Assembly (NCBI GenBank): GCA_021775355.1
Contig: JAJFHZ010000017.1
Span: 1 to 64,000, forward strand
Length of the DNA: 64,000 nt
Origin: Amylibacter sp.
GTDB taxonomy: Bacteria > Pseudomonadota > Alphaproteobacteria > Rhodobacterales > Rhodobacteraceae
Direction: 5' to 3'
Shown here: one piece after another, positions 24,600 to 33,077 of the stretch
Numbering within the stretch: the stretch's first letter is position 1
Layout: every line of letters begins with the position of its first letter
Program-made: the position numbers and the translations under genes
Notes under the pieces: generated by a model
What the model was told of the DNA's origin: nothing
What the model saw: the letters and a program-made list of their open reading frames with translations, nothing else
Databases searched by the model: none

Positions 24600-27251
24600 T
24601 TAGAAATTCAGCGATACATCGCGGTGGTTGGATGTGCATGACGCGATGAACAGCGCTTGTTCACGGGTGAACTTCGGTTGTGACTTCAACCCCAGTGTTG
24701 TGCGCAAGCTGGTTTCATAAGCTGCCAGTTTAGGCGCAATATCCACCTCGGCTTTGGCACGCCATTCAAGTTGGCCCTGATAAAGGGCGATAGCTTTATC
24801 CAGCTGGGCTTGCGCCTTGGCTTTATCGGGTGTTTTCGATTTTACCGCACGGCGGGCTTTGGAAATGGCCGATTTAATATCGTTCACACCCGATACTTCG
24901 GAAAACTGCCGGCCCAAAGCCGCCAAAGGCTCAACCGCATCTGCAGGTGCATTTTCCGCAACCAAATCTTTCGCGCTCATTAAACCGTCTTGCAAAGCGC
25001 GAAATGCGTCGCCGCTGTAAAGCACATCCAGCACTTCTATTGCCGGTGTATAAGCATCACCCGACAGGCGTTTGTAAACGGCAAACGCTTTGGTGCGTGC
25101 CTTGCTTACATCCTGAAACGCTTTATGGGTCACATCCCAATCAGATGGGATTTGCGCAAGAAGCAAATCTTTTTCGGTTTTCAGGGCGTCGACTTCCGTA
25201 TTCAACTTTGTGATTTTCGGGCTATCTTCTGCCAAATCTTTCACCCTTTCAACAATCGCATCTATTGCACGATCAATGGTTTTTGCATCACGCTGCAATG
25301 CGCGTACTTTTTTGTGAACCGGGCGGAATGCTACCGCTGCGGTATCAACATTCAGAATTGCTTGTTCGGCTAACTTCAGTTGCGCCAATGCTTCGGCAAC
25401 TTTTGTAAAGCTCTCGCGTGCGCTGTCCGCCAAATCTTCGGGCATTTGACCAAAGTCGATTTTACTCGCACTTTCCGCACTGGCCAATAATTTCGGCCCA
25501 ATGTCCGCAATCTGCAAGCCGACGTATTGATCGGCGCAAAAGCCCAGTTTCGGGTTGCTTGGCGGTGGTGCATTGTCAGACAAAAGCGCCACGCGGTTTG
25601 GCAGGTAATTCACCAATTGCGGCGAGTTGCCAACAATGCCAAGTGCGATCAATTGCAGACAGATAAAGGGAATAACGCCTTTGTACATCTGGATGGTTTT
25701 CACAGCTGCAGGGGCCACGCCACGCAAATAAAACAGTGCAAAGCCAAAGGGCGGGGTCAGGAACGAGGTCTGGATGTTAAGACCGATCATCACGCCCAAC
25801 CAAACGGCGGTGACGTTGGCTTCGGGATCGGCCAGCAGGATCGGGGCAACAATCGGCACCACCACCACGGCGATTTCGATGAAGTCCAGAAAGAACCCCA
25901 TAAAAAAGATTACCGACATCACGATGACGAATTTGAACCAGAAACCGCCCGGCAGCCCTTCAAGGAAGTCTTTCACCAGATGTTCGCCGCCAAAGGCGCG
26001 GAACGCGGCCGTCAAAATGGCAGCACCCAGTAGGATGATAAACACCAACGACGTGGCTTTGGCGGTTTCACGCATCACTCCGCGCAGGGTATCTTCCACT
26101 TTGAAGGCTCGAATGGCACTCCAGACCAAAGCCGTGATCAAACCGAGAGATGCGAGAACCGCAAGGGCGACACCGATCATATCCGTGGTGGTTTTGACGT
26201 TCTTGATATTGGTGTTGAAATTGGACATCACCAAAGCAATCATCACAAGGCTTATCAAAGCCAAAATAACCGGATAATAAGTACCCTTCTTACCCTCGTT
26301 CAGACGGTAGCCCGCCATTATCAGCGCACCAGCGGCACCAATGGCACCAGCCTGGTTCACCGTGGCAATACCGCCGATGATAGAGCCAAGAACCAAAAAG
26401 ATCAGAGCAAGTGGCGGCACCAGTGTCATAAAGACATTAAAGGCAAAAGCTGTATCGTATTTGCCTTTGTAAAGTACAGGTGGCGCCATTTTGGGACGGA
26501 CCATCGCAAGGGCCAGAATATAAACCATATATAGGCCAACCAGAACAAGGCCGGGCATCAATGCGCCCAAAAACATCTCACCCGCACTGGTAGACACCAC
26601 ATCAAAAGATGACGGCATAGAAAGCTCACCCGTATTTTCCTTGAACAGGGCTTTGCGTATTGTCCCTGCCTGATCAGCGGCACTGGCCAATTGGTCGGCC
26701 AGAATAATCAAGACGATGGACGGCGGGATAATTTGCCCCAAAGTGCCAGAGGCCGCAATGGTGCCTGTGGCCAGTGAATTGGAATAGCCGTTGCGCATCA
26801 TGGCAGGCAGGGAAATCAGACCCATCGCAACCACGGTTGCGCCAACAATACCCGTGGTCGCTGCCAACAATGCACCCACGAACACAACCGAAATGCCCAA
26901 GCCACCCGGGATCGGGCCAAACAGGTTGGCCATAGTGATCAGCAGATCTTCGGCAATCTTGGAACGTTGTAGCATAATGCCCATGAAGATGAATAATGGG
27001 ATCGCAATGAGCGTGTCACGTTCAGGTTCCCAATAGACCCCGCGCAGGTTTGTCACCCCTGCCGAAAGCCACTGTTTTGGTCCACCTTGAGCAAAAAATG
27101 CATCAGACGCACCTTCAAACAAAAGGCCGGCACCCGCGGCGATCATGATGGTCGCAATAGAGGCACCCGGCAATGCGAAAGCTACAGGAAAGCCCGAACT
27201 AAGGGCCGCTGCCATCAGGATGACAAGAAGAAGTAGAAAATACAATTCCAT
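24600..27251 (-). CDS. TRAP transporter large permease (DctM/TakM) with long C-terminal extension
   Basis: The DctM transport domain covers about residues 1-550, with roughly 12-14 membrane helices including the family signatures GSIIGGIATVNQAGAIGAAG and FFMGFFLDFIEIAVVVVPI, and a soluble insertion near 195-225. Residues from about 560 to 883 are a non-membrane, helix-rich, Ala/Lys/Asp-rich extension of about 320 residues that ordinary DctM proteins (about 430 residues) lack. It probably forms a periplasmic or cytoplasmic coiled-coil bundle. It is the last gene of the SBP-DctQ-DctM transcript, 2 bp after dctQ. Confidence 0.9.
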   Translation of the reverse strand: MELYFLLLLVILMAAALSSGFPVAFALPGASIATIMIAAGAGLLFEGASDAFFAQGGPKQWLSAGVTNLRGVYWEPERDTLIAIPLFIFMGIMLQRSKIAEDLLITMANLFGPIPGGLGISVVFVGALLAATTGIVGATVVAMGLISLPAMMRNGYSNSLATGTIAASGTLGQIIPPSIVLIILADQLASAADQAGTIRKALFKENTGELSMPSSFDVVSTSAGEMFLGALMPGLVLVGLYMVYILALAMVRPKMAPPVLYKGKYDTAFAFNVFMTLVPPLALIFLVLGSIIGGIATVNQAGAIGAAGALIMAGYRLNEGKKGTYYPVILALISLVMIALVMSNFNTNIKNVKTTTDMIGVALAVLASLGLITALVWSAIRAFKVEDTLRGVMRETAKATSLVFIILLGAAILTAAFRAFGGEHLVKDFLEGLPGGFWFKFVIVMSVIFFMGFFLDFIEIAVVVVPIVAPILLADPEANVTAVWLGVMIGLNIQTSFLTPPFGFALFYLRGVAPAAVKTIQMYKGVIPFICLQLIALGIVGNSPQLVNYLPNRVALLSDNAPPPSNPKLGFCADQYVGLQIADIGPKLLASAESASKIDFGQMPEDLADSARESFTKVAEALAQLKLAEQAILNVDTAAVAFRPVHKKVRALQRDAKTIDRAIDAIVERVKDLAEDSPKITKLNTEVDALKTEKDLLLAQIPSDWDVTHKAFQDVSKARTKAFAVYKRLSGDAYTPAIEVLDVLYSGDAFRALQDGLMSAKDLVAENAPADAVEPLAALGRQFSEVSGVNDIKSAISKARRAVKSKTPDKAKAQAQLDKAIALYQGQLEWRAKAEVDIAPKLAAYETSLRTTLGLKSQPKFTREQALFIASCTSNHRDVSLNF

Positions 27252-27253
27252 CG

Positions 27254-28240
27254 TTATATGGCCTCCGCGCCATCATCATGATCAACATGGCCGGGATCAC
27301 CGCGATAATCGGCAACCGCAGCCATCAGGTAGCTGACGAATTGTATCATCATGGAGACGGCAAAAATGCCCAGAAACCCTGCCATCAGGTATTTAACATA
27401 CAGGCCAAACCCCGATTGAGTGGTTTCAAAACTTAACAACGGGCTGTTGATGATCGAACTTTTACTACCCATACCCACAATCAGGATCGTCCAGCACAGT
27501 ACGATACCCATAAATAAAGAACCAAAGGCATTGACCCAACCCTTTGTTTTATTACGGAAACCCGCATAAAAAATATCGACCCGTACATGACCCTCTTCGG
27601 CTAATGTATAGGCACTGGAAAACAGAAATAACGCGCCGTACCAGAAACGTACCAGATCGGCCATAAAAGCTTGTTCGTAAGAGAATATGAAACGTAGGAA
27701 AACGATCAGAAGTTCGGCCACAACAACCATCAATGCCAGCCATTCCACCCCCAATATACGGCTGCGTGTAGCAGCGATCACACCAAGGATCATCAAAGGG
27801 AAGTGGATATAGGTGCCGCGATATTGCGACCGACCCAGATTTTTGGTCATTTGTTCACCGACAAGGTCAGGCAACATGCCTTCAACACGCAAGAATGAGA
27901 TTGCCATATCTGTGATGCCGATGAGAAGTACTGCAAAGAAACAGGCACGGATAAAGAATGTATTCATCTCGGAAATACAGGTGCTATCTTGGCGCAAGCT
28001 CACGGCTGCGCGTTGTCTTACCAACAGGACCGCGCCGATGATGGCCAAAGGATAGAGCGAGGCTTGCAGGATCGCGGTTGCGTTTCCGAAAAAAGATGCC
28101 CCGGGCAGCCCTGCCCAGAATGTCAGGAAATTGTTTGCAAGATACACAAACATCACAAAAAGGATCGACCAACCAAGGCTGCGCGTGGCATTCGGCAACG
28201 GCCCCGGCATGGGTTTACTTGCAGTTTTCGGCATTGACAT
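27254..28240 (-). CDS. TRAP transporter small permease (DctQ/TakQ)
   Basis: The 328-residue membrane protein is about twice the usual DctQ length. It has an additional N-terminal membrane region (about 20-70) and a connecting loop before the standard four-helix DctQ core (about residue 150 on; EWLALMVVVAELLIVFLRF, AEEGHVRVDIFY). The DctQ signature HVRVD is intact. The GGGGGG before the ATG at 28240 decides this start. It is cotranscribed with the large permease. Confidence 0.88.
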   Translation of the reverse strand: MSMPKTASKPMPGPLPNATRSLGWSILFVMFVYLANNFLTFWAGLPGASFFGNATAILQASLYPLAIIGAVLLVRQRAAVSLRQDSTCISEMNTFFIRACFFAVLLIGITDMAISFLRVEGMLPDLVGEQMTKNLGRSQYRGTYIHFPLMILGVIAATRSRILGVEWLALMVVVAELLIVFLRFIFSYEQAFMADLVRFWYGALFLFSSAYTLAEEGHVRVDIFYAGFRNKTKGWVNAFGSLFMGIVLCWTILIVGMGSKSSIINSPLLSFETTQSGFGLYVKYLMAGFLGIFAVSMMIQFVSYLMAAVADYRGDPGHVDHDDGAEAI

Positions 28241-28305
28241 GACACTGTCCCCCCACAGCAACTTTGCTACTAACGGTTTGATCGGTCTGAATTATTTGCA
28301 AAGAA

Positions 28306-28331
28306 GCCGAGACGGAATATTCCGTCTCGGC
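28306..28331 (-). terminator. Palindrome between the TRAP binding-protein and permease genes
   Basis: A 26-base self-complementary sequence (13-bp arms GCCGAGACGGAAT and ATTCCGTCTCGGC) begins 22 bases after the binding-protein stop and ends 65 bases before dctQ. On the minus strand it is followed by TTCTTTG, a weak U-tract. Such hairpins commonly stabilise or terminate the binding-protein transcript so that it exceeds the permeases. Partial termination is the likely effect. Confidence 0.6.
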
Positions 28332-28352
28332 CTATTATTGATCAGCTTTAGA

Positions 28353-29435
28353 TTAGCCGTTGATGACGCGGTTACGTTTTTGAACGTAAGACATGTCAGA
28401 CAAAGCTGTCCAAGATCCGATTTCAGCACGCGCTGCTGCAACTGCATCCATGGTTTTCTTCGCCAACGGGCTATGATCACGGGCTTCTTCCATAACCTCG
28501 GCCGCAGCTTCACCGAATGCATCGTAAACGTCGTCATTGAACTCGCGTACCTGTACGCCATGCTCGTTGACCAGTTTACTCAAGAAAGCACCGTTATTGG
28601 CATTTGTTTCTGCCATAGTACGTGCGTTTTCTTCGTTACAAGCGGCTTGGACAATGGCTTTGTGGGTGTCGGACAAGCCGCCCCAGAATTCAGCGTTCAT
28701 ACCCATTGCAAGTTGTGCGCCCGGCTCGTGCATACCTGGGAAATAGTAGTATTTCGCAGCTTCATAAAACTTCATGAAGTAATCATTGTACGGGCCAACC
28801 CACTCTGTCGCGTCAATCGCACCGGATGTAAGGTTTTCGTAAATCTGACCACCCGGTAGTGACACAGGTGATGCACCAAGTTTAGACAGAACATCGCCGC
28901 CCAAGCCTGGAATACGCATTTTCAGACCTTTGAAGTCATCGGCAGAGTTGATTTCCTTGTTGAACCAACCACCCATTTGCACACCGGTGTTGCCACAAGC
29001 AAAGTTTTTCAGGCCGAATTCGCCTGCAACTTCATCCCACAGTTCCTGACCACCGCCGTATTTGATCCATGCGTCCATTTCCGTGTATGTCAGACCAAAC
29101 GGAATGGCTGTAAATGCAGCCCATGCAGGGTGCTTGCCTTTCCAGTAGTAATCAGCGGCAATATAGGCTTGCGCATTGCCGGATGCCACTTCATCAAAGC
29201 TGTCAAACGCACCGACGCGTTCACCGGCTGCGAAGTATTTCACATCGATTTCACCCTCTGTCAGTTCAGTGATGCGTGCAGCAAGACGCTGTGCAGGCAA
29301 ACCCAGACCCGGGAAATCACGCGGCCATGTGGACACGATAACCATTTCTTTTTTGCTTTGCGCAACCGAAGGTGCGGCCAGCGTTGTTGCGGCACCAGCA
29401 ATTGCTGCACCAGTTAAAAACTTACGACGTTCCAT
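28353..29435 (-). CDS. TRAP transporter substrate-binding protein, TakP (2-oxo acid) type
   Basis: The 360-residue periplasmic protein has a Tat-like signal (ERRKFLTGAA ending SVAQ). It closely resembles TakP of Rhodobacter sphaeroides. The ligand-contact residues known there are present: Gln153 in GNTGVQMGG, Arg174 in LKMRI, and Glu211-Trp212 in DATEWVGPY. In TakP these bind a sodium-chelated 2-oxo acid such as pyruvate, so a 2-oxocarboxylate is the likely ligand here. GGGAG lies 8 bases before the ATG at 29435. Confidence 0.9.
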   Translation of the reverse strand: MERRKFLTGAAIAGAATTLAAPSVAQSKKEMVIVSTWPRDFPGLGLPAQRLAARITELTEGEIDVKYFAAGERVGAFDSFDEVASGNAQAYIAADYYWKGKHPAWAAFTAIPFGLTYTEMDAWIKYGGGQELWDEVAGEFGLKNFACGNTGVQMGGWFNKEINSADDFKGLKMRIPGLGGDVLSKLGASPVSLPGGQIYENLTSGAIDATEWVGPYNDYFMKFYEAAKYYYFPGMHEPGAQLAMGMNAEFWGGLSDTHKAIVQAACNEENARTMAETNANNGAFLSKLVNEHGVQVREFNDDVYDAFGEAAAEVMEEARDHSPLAKKTMDAVAAARAEIGSWTALSDMSYVQKRNRVING

Positions 29436-29617
29436 GTATTTTCTCCCAAATGGATACAAGTTGCCAGTATGCAGCAACCGTATTGATTCTGTCTAGTTCT
29501 ATGGTGCGCGGATGACAACACGCAGTACTACGCACGTATATCCATATTACTACGGTACTCTGTTAACTTTATGTGCTTGGTGTATTGTTGTATCTGAGCG
29601 TGCCAAAGGAAACCTGG

Positions 29618-30985
29618 ATGAATTACAAAACCAAACTGATTTTCATTGCTTTGCTGCCGATCATTCTGATCTCGATGGCAACAATTTTTGTCGTGAACAT
29701 ACAATCTGTCCGACTGGCAACGGCACAAGCCGAAATTGTCGAAAAGATGTATCTTGATCTAAAACACAAGGAATTGGAAAACTACATTCAGCTTGCGCGC
29801 GGTGCGATCACGCCGATGTACAATTCAACCCTGAAAACCAGACGGCAGGCCCAACGCGAGGCCAGTGAAATTCTGCGCAAAATGTCCTATGGCGAAGATA
29901 ATTATTTCTTTGCCTACGACAAAAAGGGCAAAAATATCGTGAACCCGCGCCTAACCTATTTCGTCGGCAACAATTGGTATGGTTTAAAAAATGCCGAAGG
30001 TAAAAATATCGTCCGCGACATGATTAAGATCGGTCAGGAGGGCGGCGGGTTTTATGAACATATTTGGCTGAAACCTTCCTCGGGTAATTATGTGAACAAA
30101 CTGGCCTTTTCGACTTATTTTCCGAAATGGGACTGGATGCTGGGCACGGGCATTTATCTGGATGACGTGGCCGAAAAAGTGCATGTGGTTCAGGCAGAGC
30201 TACAAAGTTCGATCCGTCAAACACGGTTTGTGCTGCTGCTTTTAACAATAGGTGCTATCGGAGTAACCACAATCATTCTGGCCAGTCTGCAATTATCCGA
30301 ACAACGATTGGCCGACGCCAAGCTGAAAAAACTAACCGCCCGCATTGTGGACATTCAGGAAGGTGAGCGCAAACGTGTGTCGCGCGAATTACACGACAGT
30401 ATCAGCCAATTGCTCGTCTCGGCGAAATACGGGATTGAAAACGCGCTTGGACATACCCGAAAAGGATCAAAAATCACCCGTCCGATTGAAAAATCCATCA
30501 CTGCACTGGATGAAGCGATTTCAGAGGTGCGCCGCATTTCAATAGATCTGCGTCCCTCTGTTTTGGACGACATAGGGCTTGCCGCCGCGATCAAGGGGCT
30601 GGGTACGGATTTTAGCGCACACAGTAATTTCAACGTGACCGTTGACGCAGAACCGATACAGGACTTGCTGATCGATGAGGCCAAAACCGCACTTTATCGT
30701 TGCGTGCAGGAATCCCTGACCAACGCGGTTAAACATTCACAAGCCGATAACGTCTTTATTACACTGAAGAAAACCAAAACCCAAATCCGGCTGGACATCA
30801 ATGACGATGGCCGCGGCACTCCTTTGGGTGTGCGCTTCTTACAGGAAGCCACGGGGCTGGGCCTGCGTAACATGCAAGAACGTATTGACAGCTTTGGCGG
30901 AAAAATCCAATTCACCGACATCAGGCCATCCGGTTTTGGCATTCGTATCACCTTGCCCATTGCAAAGGACGGGAAACGCACATGA
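29618..30985 (+). CDS. Cache-domain sensor histidine kinase (NarL/HisKA_3 type)
   Basis: The 455-residue kinase has membrane helix 1 at about 7-27, a periplasmic single Cache domain at about 30-200 (EDNYFFAYDKKGKNIVNPR, TYFPKWDWMLGTGIYLD), and helix 2 at about 203-223. A coiled linker without an obvious HAMP domain follows, then HisKA_3 with phospho-His259 (RVSRELHDSISQLL) and an HATPase domain (ESLTNAVKHS, GLGLRNMQERI). It overlaps the response-regulator gene by 4 bp. Divergent transcription from the TRAP genes suggests it senses the TRAP ligand, as DctS does in related systems. Confidence 0.92.
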   Translation: MNYKTKLIFIALLPIILISMATIFVVNIQSVRLATAQAEIVEKMYLDLKHKELENYIQLARGAITPMYNSTLKTRRQAQREASEILRKMSYGEDNYFFAYDKKGKNIVNPRLTYFVGNNWYGLKNAEGKNIVRDMIKIGQEGGGFYEHIWLKPSSGNYVNKLAFSTYFPKWDWMLGTGIYLDDVAEKVHVVQAELQSSIRQTRFVLLLLTIGAIGVTTIILASLQLSEQRLADAKLKKLTARIVDIQEGERKRVSRELHDSISQLLVSAKYGIENALGHTRKGSKITRPIEKSITALDEAISEVRRISIDLRPSVLDDIGLAAAIKGLGTDFSAHSNFNVTVDAEPIQDLLIDEAKTALYRCVQESLTNAVKHSQADNVFITLKKTKTQIRLDINDDGRGTPLGVRFLQEATGLGLRNMQERIDSFGGKIQFTDIRPSGFGIRITLPIAKDGKRT

Positions 30986-31623
30986 AACCCAACCAACATA
31001 TAAAGATCGTCATCGTTGACGATCACGACCTGCTGCGTGAAGGCATTAGTGCGCGGTTGTCTGATGTCGGTTATATTGAGATCACTGCCGAAGGCGGTAA
31101 CGGGCGTGAAGCAATTGATTTGTGCAAACGTCTAGAACCCGATGTATTGCTGATGGATATTTCCATGCCGATTATGAACGGGCTAGAGGCGGCAAAACAG
31201 ATCATGGAGTTGGGTTTGAAAACCCGCATTCTGTTTTTGTCGATCTATGACGACAATGAATATATTCAGGAAGCCTTGCGCATTGGGGCCAGCGGTTTCG
31301 TTTTAAAGGATGTATCTAAACCTGAAATGCTGAACGCGATCAAATCCGCGGCCGAAGGGGCGACCTATCTGGGGCCGAAAGTTGCCGCTTCATTACAGAA
31401 AGGGGTGGATAAATCAACGGAAGATGCAAACACTTACGGTCTGACCAAGCGCGAAAAACAAGTGCTGGCATTGATTGCCGAAGGTCATTTGAATAAAGAG
31501 ATCGCGTACCGTCTGGACATCAGTATTCGAACTGTGGAAAGCCACCGATCCGCCATTCGGGATAAAACGGGCGGCGGCAATGCCGCGACTTTGGCCAAGA
31601 TTGCACGGGATTTGGGGTTGTAG
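30982..31623 (+). CDS. LuxR/NarL family response regulator
   Basis: The 213-residue protein has a receiver domain with acidic pair Asp13-Asp14, phospho-acceptor Asp59 (LLMDISMP) and Lys109 (FVLKDVS). A LuxR helix-turn-helix follows (about 150-205; LTKREKQVLALIAEGHLNKEIAYRL, VESHRSAI). It is translationally coupled to the Cache kinase and is the likely activator of the divergent TakP-type TRAP genes. Confidence 0.94.
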   Translation: MKPNQHIKIVIVDDHDLLREGISARLSDVGYIEITAEGGNGREAIDLCKRLEPDVLLMDISMPIMNGLEAAKQIMELGLKTRILFLSIYDDNEYIQEALRIGASGFVLKDVSKPEMLNAIKSAAEGATYLGPKVAASLQKGVDKSTEDANTYGLTKREKQVLALIAEGHLNKEIAYRLDISIRTVESHRSAIRDKTGGGNAATLAKIARDLGL

Positions 31624-31816
31624 GCGGCTGCGGGCCACGTCTTGCAATGAAATAATCTAAAATACGATGATTATATGGCATCGTCTTGGGGCGTGTGGGC
31701 AAGCACCCGCTCTATGAAAATCCAATCCTTTCCATAAACCGACAAGTCCCCTTGCCCCCCACCCCCATCCCGCGTATTAACCGCGCGGAAGAATACTTTG
31801 GGTTTGGGATTTAGAC

Positions 31817-33070
31817 ATGTCCGTCATCGTGATGAAATTTGGGGGCACATCCGTCGCCGATCTGGATAAGATCGCCAATGCGGCGGATAAGGTGAAGCAA
31901 GAGGTTGAAAACGGCCACAATGTGATCGTGATCGTGTCTGCCATGTCCGGCAAAACCAACGAGTTAGTTGGCTGGGTCAAAGACAGCGCACCCGGTAATG
32001 GCCTGCATGACAAGGCGGAATATGATGCGGTTGTGTCATCGGGTGAAAACGTCACTTCTGGCCTGATGGCCTTACGTTTGCAAGAAATGGATATTCCCGC
32101 ACGCAGTTGGCAAGGCTGGCAAGTGCCGGTGAAATGCACAGGCCACCATGAAGGGGCACGAATTGATGCGATCCCAAGTGAAAATATCGAAGCGTCATTT
32201 GCGGATGGTACTAAAGTGGCGGTTGTCGCAGGTTTTCAGGGCGTCATGGCCGATGGCCGCACAGCAACTTTGGGGCGTGGCGGTTCGGATACCACAGCAG
32301 TAGCCTTTGCCGCCGCTTTTGAAGCGGAACGTTGTGATATTTATACCGATGTGGACGGGATTTACACAACCGATCCACGCATTGTCGGTAATGCCCGCAG
32401 ACTAGAAAAAATCTCATACGAAGAGATGCTTGAGCTGGCATCGTTAGGTGCAAAAGTACTGCAAACCCGCTCGGTCGAACTTGCACGTAGCTATCGTGTA
32501 CGTTTACGCGTATTATCCAGTTTCGGGGAAACTATATCAGATAACACTGGCACATTGGTCTGCCGGGAAGAGGACATTATGGAAAATATTCGCGTGGTTA
32601 AAGGTGTGGCATATTCACGGGACGAAGCGAAAATGACGCTTGTGTCCGTCGCCGACCGTCCCGGAGTTGCGGCTGCAATTTTCCGCCCGCTTGCCGAAGC
32701 CGGTGTAAATGTCGATATGATCGTGCAAAATATTTCCGATGACGGACGCACGGATATGACGTTTTCTTGCCCGACCGACCAAATTGCATTGGCCGAAAAC
32801 GCACTTAGTCGGGCCCAAGAAGACGGTGAGTTGAATTTTAAAGAATTGCTCAACGATCCGAACGTGGCTAAAATTTCCATTGTCGGCAACGGTATGCGTT
32901 CACAAGCCGGTGTTGCCGGTAAAATGTTTGGCATTTTAGCAGACGAAGGCGTGAATATTCAGGTCATCACCACCTCTGAAATAAAAGTATCTGTACTGGT
33001 CGATCGAAAATATATGGAATTAGCGGTTCGCGCGTTGCATGATGCTTTTGAATTAGAAAAAGCAGCGTAA
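31817..33070 (+). CDS. lysC: Aspartate kinase
   Basis: Aspartate kinase phosphorylates aspartate in the first step to lysine, threonine and methionine. The 417-residue protein has the N-terminal KFGGTSVAD, the catalytic TLGRGGSDTTAVA, and two C-terminal ACT domains (about 270-340 and 350-410), the class usually feedback-regulated by Lys/Thr. Threonine synthase is also in the window but 11 kb away on the other strand. ptsP follows by 7 bp. Confidence 0.95.
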   Translation: MSVIVMKFGGTSVADLDKIANAADKVKQEVENGHNVIVIVSAMSGKTNELVGWVKDSAPGNGLHDKAEYDAVVSSGENVTSGLMALRLQEMDIPARSWQGWQVPVKCTGHHEGARIDAIPSENIEASFADGTKVAVVAGFQGVMADGRTATLGRGGSDTTAVAFAAAFEAERCDIYTDVDGIYTTDPRIVGNARRLEKISYEEMLELASLGAKVLQTRSVELARSYRVRLRVLSSFGETISDNTGTLVCREEDIMENIRVVKGVAYSRDEAKMTLVSVADRPGVAAAIFRPLAEAGVNVDMIVQNISDDGRTDMTFSCPTDQIALAENALSRAQEDGELNFKELLNDPNVAKISIVGNGMRSQAGVAGKMFGILADEGVNIQVITTSEIKVSVLVDRKYMELAVRALHDAFELEKAA

Positions 33071-33077
33071 AAGTTTC

